DNA from: Bugula neritina
Taxonomy: Eukaryota > Bryozoa > Gymnolaemata > Cheilostomatida > Bugulidae
DNA length: 60,000 nt
Direction: 5' to 3'
Assembly: GCA_964035545.1 (NCBI GenBank)
Contig: OZ037770.1
Coordinates: 3,951,662 to 4,011,661, forward strand
Positions within the stretch are counted from its first letter, which is position 1. Each line of letters opens with the position of its first letter. The notes beneath the pieces were generated by a model. It made no database searches and was not told the origin of the DNA. It saw only the letters and a list, made by a program, of their open reading frames with translations. Below, piece after piece: positions 27,242 through 37,399 of this stretch. A program made the translations under genes and the position numbers.

Positions 27242-30200
27242 CTGGATACAAGTTTATTTAGAATATCACATACAGTAGTGACACACATGAGCCAAAGTCA
27301 AGAGTATAACAAAGATAGTGGCAAGCTTTTAAAATAAATAGTAATGGTGTGGTGGATTTGCATAATACAATAATGTAAGAATTATTTTCCCTCTATTTGG
27401 GCAATACTAATAGTAATGGTGTGGTGGATTTGCACAATACAATAATGTAAAAATTTGGGGAATACTAAAGGATACATTCATATGGGAAAGGTCACGGCAG
27501 ATCATCCAATGAGGAGGACTTGAAGGCGAGCTCTTGGCAAGTGAGAGTTAGGTTGTTGTGAGCGAGGGCTCGTATTGAATGGACGCATTGTATGGCTATT
27601 GTACTAATGTAGTTTAGAGTGATGTTTCGTATTGTGTTTAATTTGAATAATAAAAGCTAATATCCGGCTACTACCACGAGTGATTGATTAACTAGAAGTG
27701 AATACTAACTGCACACAATAAGACCCACGCACTATAATTGCAAAATTATAACAATAGGTAATTTAGATCTCAAGATGCCATATATGATGGTTCCAATTTC
27801 TAGGTCTGCCAAACAGCAGTAAAACACTCTCTTAATTGCAAAATCAATTTTTATTTTTACGTTAAGTTTTAAGTTTGTTTTTTTTAGGTAATGTGAACTA
27901 ATCAAACTCTTGTTTAAGACACCAGTTGTCATTTTTTCCAACAAAACATGTAAGTAGTCAATGTAAGTATGCTGGTTATTTTTACAAAAGTCATTCAAGA
28001 TATTATTGAAGTTACAAAATACGAGTTATTACACTGCATGATTCTACGTTATTGAAAATAGCTTATACTTAACGTTATGTTTTTACAAACCAAGTATGTA
28101 TTGGAAGGCTGTAGAATTAAATAAAGACAATTTATGGCTATAGTATAATTTGTTTGCATATAACACTTTACTGGAACTAAAATAGACCATAGTTTTTTTA
28201 TGTAAACAAAATTTTTAAAACCGAACCATCTGCAAAACATTCACTTAGCTTACAGATACAATTGATTGCAATAGAAAATTATAGTAAATTCAACTTCAAG
28301 CTTAAAGGTCACAAAAGAAATCATGCTATAAAGTGTTTGCCCCACTAGGATTACTCTATGGCCGTAGGAGTTACTGGGAAATCCTAATCCTTCATTCCAA
28401 GCAATTCTTTTGGCCTCGATTTACAGCTCCTTCAGTCTGCAGCTTCTCTTAGCCTTTGACATCTCTAGAAGTACTGCTACTACTACTCTTTACAAAAGGT
28501 CAAAAGAACCCAAAAGAATTGCCCCCTCCCTATTGGAATTCAAATGGCAGAAGTCCAGCTTTCAAGCATGCAAGGCAGGATAAACATTACACCACAAGGA
28601 CTAATGAGTAATCTCCACACAACAGATGCCTCCTAACCATGACAACCAATTGAACTCAAACTAATAAAAGCAGAGCAGAAACTATTATGGCTAAACCAAA
28701 AAAGATAGGTATAGTAAAATAATATACTTTGAAGATTTGCATTGAACAACTGAACATGACAATCTAGTAAAAGGAGTTTTTAGAAACTGAAATACTCTAC
28801 TTGGTAGAGAAATGAGAACTGCTATAACTTATGTTCAGCAGGTGATAAATTCACCTTGTCAGTGTTTGAGAAGAGTTGTTTTATCTTTGGGTTGGTTGTT
28901 GGCTTTAGTTCAAGTTGTATTAACTTCATGCCTTTTTCAGGTTGCAGATTGTCATCATCATCAGAGAGATCACTCAGACCATCATCATTTAATTCATCTA
29001 CAGTCACATGATTAAACAGATTGTTTTCAAAATTTGAAACCATAAACTACACATCTTGCTTATACAAGAGAAGAAGCAATTAAGTTCCGAGATCACAATT
29101 AGATATGATTTGTAGGAAAATATAGGGCAAACTTTGCAAAGCCTATAATTTTACCAATACTGCGGGTATAAAAAGTTAGTTATGTCTAAAAAGTTTACCA
29201 TTTGATTTGTTCTGCTCTCTTCGAATTTTGAGCTCAGAAAGAAACTTCTTCAATTGATTTGTTTCTGCTTCAGACAAAGTCTCACCTGAGCAAAACAGAT
29301 TGAATTAGTAACATTAAAACTAGATGAGAGCTATTACAAAATATGAGACATAATCAAAAGCTCATGTATCAAGTTTACACTTTATAAGTTAGCTTAGAAG
29401 TTCATTAAAGTAGCTGTGAAGTTTGCTAATGTCCATCTAGCTGTTATTAAAATTCATCAATGCCTGGAAAACTATTTAAAAACATTTGGGAAAAGCAATC
29501 AAAAGTGAATCATAGTTGTAAACATACATGGATGAATTAGAGCACTGGGTATCTCTTCATCGTTACACAATATTTTTGAAGATCCATGACACTTCTTGAC
29601 ATTTGGTGGCAGTTGGTTTTTTAGAGAACGGAAACACCATTTAGGATGCAAAAGCTTTTTAGGGCAAGAAACCCCCAGTAGCATGCAGTGAGCACAGATG
29701 CAGGCAGTGACTGGTCGACTAGCAGTCCAAGTTTCCATCACATGTTTGAGAATGTTGTTTGTGGCTGATATGACTTTCTCCCACATCCTGGAAATGTGAG
29801 GAGCATCGGATGACACGTGGAGTGAGACTCTTCTAGATTCATAGTCATGTGTCAGCTGTGTGTATGTTTCATCTTGATAGACAGTAGCTCCATTTCTCTT
29901 CACCTTCATTGTGGCAAACTCTTTAGAAAACAGTTCTAGCAAACCAACTGTCATTTGATGGTAGACATGCTGCGGTAAAGCCAGGCCCTTGAACTTTATC
30001 TCAGTGTGAAGGACCATATCCTTTGGTGAAGTGTATGACACACCGGTATGTTCCTTAGCAAACTGAGGGATGATGAAGTACGGTTCATGGACATCATTTT
30101 CCAGAGGGCCATACAACAAACGGAATGTTCTAAGCAAGCGAACAGCAGTTTCAACATCATGGAAGTTTTTGAATAATGTTTCCTTTGCAATCAAATATGT

Positions 30201-33200
30201 TAGAAGAGATTTCATCATCAAGCCCGTTGTTTTGAAGCAATTCACAGACTCTTCAAACTCTTCTGTTTCAATTCTCAACCCTTCTTCGGAAATGCATGAT
30301 TGGAAGTGATCAACTCTTTTCTGCCAGATCTCTGGGTCATGATGATACAAGACACATAGTAGTTTGGTAACTTCTGTGATCTTGTGAAATATGTATGGTT
30401 TGAGTGCTTCAATATTTTTATACCAGAGAACTTTGCCGCAGTCATGCATGTATGTGAGAATTGTATCTAGCTGATGTGGCTCAACCTCAAAGCCTTCTTT
30501 TGTCAATTCCAACAGAATCAACCAGAAAGAGCTAAATGCTCCGGTCAAAGACAAAACTTTCTCATTCACTTCTTCCCAGATCAGTGGCAAAAGCTTAACA
30601 AAGTGCTGACTACTTAGAAGAAGCGAGCTCTTTATCATTTCAAACTCAACATACTTTTCATCCTTTCCAATCTCATAAACATCTTCACTGGCAAAAACCT
30701 TTCCATTTGACGAATTGAAATGCTGTATTTTCGAGAAATTTCCATCTGAACTTTTCTCTTCATTGAGAACTTCTTTGCAAAGCTGTTCAGATATGCTAAG
30801 AAAGCTTTCTTTAAGCTGTTGAAACTGTTCACTCTGAAACTTATCCTTGTGTGTGAAGACAAGCTTAGGTGGGCCAAGAGACGGATGGGCTAGATAGAGG
30901 TGAGACATGAAGTCAAAGGCCAGCTTTCTGACAGCCTCTTTCTTTGTAAACTCATTTGAAATCTGATCATACTGCTCCATGTTGACAACAATTACCGGTA
31001 CACAATTCTGTCTCAGTGTTAAATGGTATGTGATATGGTAAACTTCTTGGCCTCCCATATCTATGAGACGAAGTGTTGTACCATCCACTTCTATCTCCTC
31101 CACCTTAAACACTTTTGTTGTCTCATCATACTCTGCATTCGAACTTCTGTCAGTCAGAACTCTCCTCCTGTCAGTGCTCTGTAATGTTTGAATTAGACTG
31201 GTTTTACCTGCCATGGTGTTCCCCAACACCACTATTGTAGCAAATGGCAGGTTCCTACCAGCACCCTTAACCAAATCTGTGTAGTATTGTCGCACAGCAT
31301 CTAATCCTTTAATACAGACTTCTAGTGGAGGAGATGTAAGAGCATTGCATTCATATGTTCGCAGTGTATGGAGACGTGTTAGCTGTAGTATCTCAAGGTT
31401 CAAGGATGTCATGGATTTGTTTTTGGATATATTCAGTGTGTGCAGATTACCCAATGCACACACTGAAGATGGTAGACTGGTGAATTTATTGGAAGATATG
31501 TGTAGTATCTGTAACTTTTTTAGATTCTGTATCCTAATAATATATTACATTCATATTATCAGCACATATTAGAGGTTAGTGAGATCTAATTATAGCTGTC
31601 ATAAATCTACAATGATAGTAAAGCAATTATACACAGAATGTAGACGTGTGAAGTGGCAATGGCTACAGTGACCTTATTATATAAAAACCTTTAAAGTAGT
31701 ATGGGATATAATTGTAATTCTAGAATTTTTATTTATTGATATTCTCACAATTATCAAGTGTTATTTTTGATATTCCAAATCATTTACAACACTACAACTA
31801 CAAATAATTGGTAAACGATATTAAAGAAGTATTTTACTGGCACAATTCATAAGGCTTCCATAAACAATGTTATTTTATATAACATGTAGTCAAGTATAAC
31901 TGCTTACACTGATATTTTATTAGATATAAATATGTACTATATATAATACAGTTAAAATCAAACTATATAAAGGCGAAGTTATTATGTATGAGTTTGCATG
32001 AAGTATTACAGAAAGTATGCCAGGGAAAAACACGATACTCAGCATTACACTTTAACAAACAATGCTAAGAAATACACATTAATAGTTGTTGAATAGAAAG
32101 TTCAATTTTTATCAACTTTGCTATATGATGAACAACAAGTTTAGGGTACCATTTTACTATCTTGCAGGGATATTACGTGTGCATTCTTTAAAAGATAGTT
32201 TTGTAATTTGAAAATGAAAGCGAATTATTGAACGTATTATAGATATGAACAACTTGTTATGTATACACCATTTCGAGCTTTACAGAAGAGAGGTATGAAC
32301 ACCATAATGTAGTTTAACTGTTTTGACTATTTTGCTAAAATTGTTTCCAATGGTAAGTCTATTGTGACACACAAACCTTTCGGGTAGATTAGATAAATTA
32401 CAGTTCACCATATCTAACTCCTCAAGTGATGTGAGTGATGACACAACTTCTGGTACTGTGTTGAGAGGATTCCTTTTTATGTCTAGTTTCTCTAACTGAG
32501 TCAGCTGACATAGACTGTAATATAAAGCTTATGATATATACATTTCATATTATAGAATTGAAAAAAACATTGCATTTCACATATTCTTCAATCATACAAT
32601 AACATACCATAATACTACTTGGTAAGCATATAAAGATATCAAATATAGAATGTTTCAAACAATACAAAAATATTGTGACACAAACCTCTCAAGTAGAGTA
32701 GATAATTTACATATCACCATATCCAACTCTTTAAGTGATGTGAGTGATGACACAACTTCTGGTACTGTGTTGAGAGGATTCCCTCCTATGTCTAGTTTCT
32801 CTAACTGAGTCAGCTGACACAGACTGTAATATAAAGTGTATGATATATATGTAGTCTGCATTACTATAATATTTTATACTATACTCACATTTTGTTTTCA
32901 ACCAGATAAAACTATATACAACTCAACTACCAAGCAACTTATTGCAGCATAGTACATGCAGAGCATGAGATGTTAACAGTTTATTATAATAGTGTAAAAG
33001 TATTCAATTATTATATATACCCAGTGTGTGAATACTAATCAACTATACAACTGCTTACTATTATTTATATTTTTATAGCAAAAGAATATATAATGGCATA
33101 TACCTTAAATTCTGTTATTTACACCGTATTACAGACCATATTTCATATGGAATTCAAAAAAATTGCATTTCACATATTTTTCAATTATATAATGACATGC

Positions 33201-35979
33201 CCTAATTATACTTGGTAAGAAAGTCTTTTATGATTTCAAGTATTAAATGTTTCAAACAATACAAAAACTGGGACAAACAAACCTCTCAGGTAGAGTAGAC
33301 AATTTACAGTTCCACATATTCAACTCTTTAAGTGATGTGAGTGATGACACAACTTCTGGTACTGTATTGAGAGCATTCCATCTTATGTCTAGTTTCTCTA
33401 ACTGAGTCAGCTGGCACAGACTGTAATATAAAGTGTATGATATATATGTAGTCTGCATTACTATAATATTTTATACTATATTCACATTTTGTTTTCAACC
33501 CAGTAAAATTATATACAACTTAACTACCAAGCAACTTATTGCAGCATAGTACATGCAAAGCATGAAGAAATATCAGTTCATTATAATAATGTGAAAGTAT
33601 TAAATTATTATACTCAGTGAATACTAATAAACTAAAAATAACTGCTGACTATTCACTAAATTTTATAGCGCAAGAATATATAATGGCCTATCTTAAACTT
33701 ATGTTATTTCCACCATATATACAAACTACTACATATATATAAATTCCTTTAAAAAAGTACATTTCATGTTGCAGAGCATGAGAAGTTAACAATTTATTAT
33801 AATAGTATACAAGTATTCAATTATTATATATACTCAGTGCATGAATACTAATCAACTCTACAACGGCTTACTATTATTTACATTTTATAGCACAAGAGTA
33901 TATAATGACATACCTTAGAACTGAGTTATTTTCACAATATTACAGACCATATTTCATATTGAATTCAAAGAAATTGCATTTCACATATTTTTCAATTATA
34001 TAATGACATGCGCTTATTATACTTGGTAAGAAATTATTTTACGATTTCAAGTAATAAATGTTTGAAACAATAAGAAACTGTGACAAACAAACCTTTCAGG
34101 TAGAGTAGATAATTTACAGCTCCTCATATTCAACTCTTTAAGTGATGTGAGTGATAACACAATTTCTGGTACTGTGTTGAGAGGATTCCAGCCTATGTCT
34201 AGTTTATCTAACTGAGTCAGCTGACGCAGACTGTAATATAAAGTGTGTAACATATGTAGTCTACTGTATCATATATTGACATATTCTGTACTCAGCTATA
34301 ATGTAAATTTTGTAGTAAACAATTTTGTTGAGACAGGGTAAGCAGCAAAAAAATCCTATTATGTCATGTTATAGGTGTAATGGATGCCCTGTGTAGAATT
34401 GAGTGATTAGATGTACAATATATGTATAAAGACATCCTGTAAGTTTAATAGATAAGGGCTACATCTACAATGTATTGCTAATATATAGTATGATTTATAA
34501 TAATGAATGGTTTAATTTGTTATAGCTAATCTGACACAAATTAGCATGTATTTAATACTTCGAAAATCTTTTATTTTTTAGTATATGGCTACATATAATA
34601 TGCTTATAATATATTATGTATTGCAGACAAAAACCTTCTGTATAATCCTACATGTATACATGTACTGCAATAATATTTCACTCCTGTATCCAACTACATA
34701 AAAATGTTTTAATTTATGATAGCGTGTGTAACACTACAGACAGTTTCCCACTGTCTAGTTTCTACAACTCGTTTAGCTGGGAGAGATACAATGTTATACA
34801 TATTACTATAGCTTTATATAGTGCATGATTACATCTTGAGTAAGAATATACTTCAGTATTGACTCAGACACATCGTGGGTGATACTTACTACAACTAAAC
34901 TCATTTACCATTTACACAGCTATCATAATAGACACTTACTTGTCTAGACTTGCTCTGTCATTCAGGTCAGAAACACGTAGACGCAGGGCTTTACCAGCAA
35001 TCTCTCCAATGTTGTTTGGAATTCTCCCTTCCAGTTTCAAATCTGTGATATCATAACTCTCAACTTCACGTTTCACTTCAGCAGTAGTATACGACTTGTT
35101 ATTAAGTCTCCATACATCTGACCAGCTTACAGGAGGCTGTCCAGAATGTCTGAACCAGATTCTCATATTCTCTGTAACATCATACAATGACAGTGTAATT
35201 ATTACACAGCGCTAGCAGGTGATGCCTGTCATTCTGAAACCTGTCACATATATCTATTATTTGCTGTGTGTCGGACACTATAGCTATATGTAGACATGTC
35301 TGGCTACTTTAGGTTTACGAAAGTAAAATCTGCAAATTTAAAATGATCTCTAATTCCCTGAAAACAACTGCTCTGTGTAAAATCTTTGAAATTATGCTGC
35401 TTCGGTTTCAATAAAGACCCTTTTAAATAATGTTGACATATATTCTACATTGTATAAATATATAAAGACATTTTAAAATCGATGAATTTAAAGCAGACAA
35501 AAACACGCTGAATTATCATTTCACATCCACGCATGCACAAAAAAGGTACGAATAGCAACATCAAGTTAAAACTTTCTATATCTGACACTGCATACTTTCT
35601 ACCCTATGAGTCACACAGCCAATGTTTACAGGATAATTCTAGAAACACATGGACTAGTATATAGTTAGAACACTTTCTGATAGTGAGATATATAGAACTG
35701 ATTATTTGAATGTTACTCATATTTTTACTATAGAAACAAGCAAACCATAGAAAAGTTTTTGAAAACTCTTGTCTCAATAGGTAAAACTTTTACTAGTCTT
35801 GCTAAAATGAGATTCATACCCATGCAGAGCTGGTTTTGTTCAAACCTATATTCAAATAAATGCTAAGTATTGTCTAAATACAAATAGTAACAACCAGTAG
35901 ATAACTTTGGTTGAAAGCAAAACTTGTAACTTGGCTTTTCAACAAAAATTTATTAAAACAACTCACCATCTGTTGCCAT
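25077..35979 (-). CDS. LRR-Roc-COR protein fused to a pseudocaspase (ROCO-caspase), 14 coding exons
   Basis: Coding exons by minus-strand order: 35,979-35,967; 35,171-34,940; 34,230-34,093; 33,420-33,283; 32,823-32,686; 32,514-32,377; 31,533-29,528; 29,285-29,199; 28,997-28,855; 27,241-27,071; 26,740-26,518; 26,328-26,101; 25,751-25,648; 25,226-25,077. Every junction is GT-AG and phases match throughout. The sum is 3,909 nt, giving 1,302 residues and a TAA stop. Domains: N-terminal segment 1-82, LRRs about 82-340, Roc about 365-520, COR about 540-900, coiled coil and acidic linker about 934-1,010, caspase 1,012-1,302. The start sits in a strong context (ACCATGG). ROCO proteins are GTPase switches; caspases act in cell death and immunity. 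The joined role is inferred. Alternative: two genes, split in the 1.6-kb intron at 27,242-28,854; the matching phase and the split caspase N-terminal strand argue for one. Confidence 0.8.
27340..27720. repeat. LTR-like insert with short duplication, in ROCO-caspase intron 9
   Basis: A direct repeat of about 72-bp period ('tagtaatggtgtggtgga' at about 27,341 and 27,412) is followed by a GC-richer tract with 'aataataaaagc' (polyadenylation-like) and 'agacccacgca'. The order resembles 16,640-16,880. It could be a solo LTR or a short non-autonomous retroelement. Ends not defined. Confidence 0.35.
28330..28640 (-). repeat. tRNA-like SINE in ROCO-caspase intron 9
   Basis: On the minus strand 28,605-28,540 has an A-box-like 'tgtggtgtaatgtttatcc' and B-box-like 'catttgaattcc' at tRNA spacing. 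The body continues to about 28,330 with a 'tagtagtagtag' tract. It does not fold into a proper tRNA. Confidence 0.4.
28855..29285 (-). CDS. ROCO-caspase exons 8-9: coiled-coil and acidic linker
   Basis: Exon 8 (29,285-29,199, 87 nt) codes a charged helical stretch ('ETNQLKKFLSELKIRREQ'). Exon 9 (28,997-28,855, 143 nt) codes an Asp-rich tract ('LSDLSDDDDN') and then 'IKQLFSNTDK'. Its last residues plus the first of exon 10 (VFSM) match the strand just before the caspase core (x-D-x-V-Y-x-M). This supports one continuous protein. Confidence 0.7.
29528..31533 (-). CDS. ROCO-caspase exon 7: last LRRs, Roc GTPase and COR
   Basis: A single 2,006-nt exon. The acceptor is 'tattattag' followed by GATACAG, chosen because it rebuilds 'LPER-IQNLKKLQIL' in frame; the nearer 'gatacag' acceptor would run into a stop. 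LRRs continue to about residue 340. Roc has P-loop 'GNTMAGKTS' (370-378), switch II 'DMGGQ' (424-428) and G4 'THKD' (493-496), so GTP binding looks intact. The following roughly 400 residues have the length and pattern of COR, the dimerisation module of ROCO proteins. A Cys/His-rich stretch ('CICAHCMLLGVSC') lies near the end. The exon closes at CCAT before GTATGT (phase 1). Confidence 0.9.
32377..34230 (-). CDS. ROCO-caspase exons 3-6: array of four 138-nt LRR exons
   Basis: Exons at 34,230-34,093, 33,420-33,283, 32,823-32,686 and 32,514-32,377 are each exactly 138 nt (46 residues, two LRR units) with phase 2 at both ends. Any number can be skipped or added without breaking the frame. The repeating pattern is 'LCQLTQLEKLDI' then 'NPLNTVPEVV' then 'SLTSLKELNM' then 'CKLSTLPE', and each junction rebuilds 'LPES-LCQL'. 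Variable residues cluster after LDI and after the second ELNM/ELDM, on the expected concave face. Adjacent introns are also similar (the 3' flank of 32,823 matches that of 33,420), so whole intron-exon units of about 600-800 bp duplicated recently. Confidence 0.85.
34741..34779 (-). pseudogene. Decayed LRR exon relic
   Basis: After an acceptor-like 'tctctcccag' the minus strand reads 'ctaaacgagttgtagaaact', then 'agaca'. This aligns with the start of the functional LRR exons ('ctgactcagttagagaaact', 'agaca') at 19 of 25 positions. It has an in-frame stop and no recognisable second half. It lies between exon 2 and the first live LRR exon, where an extra unit of the array would sit. Confidence 0.5.
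34940..35979 (-). CDS. ROCO-caspase exons 1-2: N-terminal segment
   Basis: Exon 1 contributes only 13 coding nt (M-A-T-D plus one base, 35,979-35,967) before GTGAGT. Exon 2 (35,171-34,940) starts after 'gatgttacag' and restores the frame as 'DENMRIWFRHSG'. It ends in 'RVSDLNDRASLD' with a split codon at donor GTAAGT. The segment has no domain I recognise; its end ('DLKLEGRIPNNIGEI') resembles a partial LRR. An acceptor-like 'ttgtacag' near 36,045 suggests a further 5' non-coding exon or a trans-splice site. Confidence 0.7.
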
Positions 35980-36177
35980 GGTTACTAAAGTTTTTACTGC
36001 TGATTTATTTCAATTCTGTAAATCTGAAGGTTGGTAGCTCCACCTGTACAACAGGTATAAAATAAAAAGTATTATATAAATCATTGCTACATAGAATAAA
36101 CCAATGTACATGCCGATTTCTATAAGGAGTAGATGTATATTCAGTCAAGAAAAATAAACTTAAGTAAACCATAGGTA

Positions 36178-36432
36178 TTTACTTATGTATGTATTTATGT
36201 ATGTAGGTATTTAGGTGTGTACGAAGTTAGGAATGTAATACGTCTATAGGTATGTATGTATTTATGTATGTATGTATTCATGTATGTAGGTATTTAGGTG
36301 TGTAGGTATTTAAGTATGCAGCTATGTGGGTATTTAGGAATGTATGTATTTAAGTATATGTATATATATTTAGGTGTGTATGTATTTAGGTATGTAGGTA
36401 TTTAGGTATGTAGGTATCTGGGTGGGTATGTA
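36178..36432. repeat. GTATGTATTTAGG-type minisatellite
   Basis: About 250 bp of irregular 'tatgtatgtatttaggtatg' units (4-bp TATG/TAGG steps with TTTA inserts), 200-450 bp upstream of the ROCO-caspase start codon. It could affect spacing of upstream control elements; no evidence either way. Confidence 0.85.
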
Positions 36433-36860
36433 AGTCTGCAAACTCTTACTGACACAGTATACAGCTGCCTACTCGGTCACCTTAATTGTAGGAGGGAACT
36501 AGGTAACTCATCTGGCTGGACTGTGTGACAGCAGATATGACTTTGAATCAATACTCTGTATTTCTCTGTCTCACTGCAATATGAATAATTTACAAATTGT
36601 ACTGAAGTCTTAAAATGAGTGTAATAGAGATTTATATAATCTAGTCCTCTATAATTAGTTCATATAATATTTTATGCTTAACTAACTTGAAAATTTGCTG
36701 ACCTAAAAAAATGATACATTGGCTGTGATATTACTTGTAGCTGCCATTATTATGCACTTTAAATAATAAACTATGTAATAGTCAACAGTTAGTTATATAC
36801 CTATTCTATTAATTTGGTGGATTTCGGAATATTAAGTAGAAAACATAACTCCTTGTATTA
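36432..36860. other. Spacer between the minisatellite and the retroelement
   Basis: No exon, repeat or RNA feature recognised. If the ROCO-caspase gene has a non-coding first exon, it may lie here or within the minisatellite; no consensus TATA box was found. Confidence 0.4.
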
Positions 36861-37262
36861 TAGAGAAGAGAGTGTCTTGAAATGTGAAGAAATAACTTTA
36901 ATGCAAATAGCCATTTGTAAGAGTTGTATATATCCAGCAAGCTCCAGCTGTAGAATGACTCTAAACACTGCGAGCTTGCATACTTATAAACTCAGGAAAC
37001 AATCCTTCCAGAAAATTCTACCAATCTTCAAACAAAAACAGGTCATGTCAAGTGTGCCGGAGTCTCCGATAGGATAGGATGACGACACTTCGACATGACC
37101 AATATCGGTCACGTCGGACAAGTCGGAGCTTCGACATGCCTGGTCTCAGACAAAGACCGGTTTACAGCATACGAAATTAAAGTTGAGAAAAAAGAAAAAA
37201 ATATTGTTGCAGTTAGGCTAAATAATAGTAAAGTTAAAGACAACTCCAAAACTTTCCCGACT
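36860..37262 (-). repeat. LTR-like block without minisatellite (3' end of the copy-2 gypsy element)
   Basis: It resembles 5,270-5,695 plus 6,113-6,135 and 46,010-46,440 plus 46,775-46,795, sharing 'ggagtctccgat', 'cgacatgacc', 'tctcagacaaagacc' and 'agacaactccaaaact'. It is the end expected for the 3' LTR of a minus-strand element whose 5' LTR is at 46 kb. More diverged than the other two are from each other. Exact TG/CA termini not resolved. Confidence 0.5.
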
Positions 37263-37399
37263 CAACCTCCATCGAAAAGTATCTTTTTTGATAACTAGCA
37301 AAAATGACACGCAGTGAAATGAAATGTAACAAGAAAATATAATAAAATAATTAAAGTATATGCATGTCAAAAAGCAAAGATTACCTAGGAAAGGCATCA

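Noticed and set aside
31464-31527. Acceptor at 'gatacag' (exon 7 start at 31,527)
   Set aside because: Joined to the phase-2 donor of exon 6 it gives an immediate stop. The acceptor six bases upstream keeps the frame and rebuilds the LRR.
32377-34230. CRISPR-like array of evenly spaced repeats
   Set aside because: The repeats are coding LRR exons with splice sites in a eukaryotic gene, and the spacers are similar introns.
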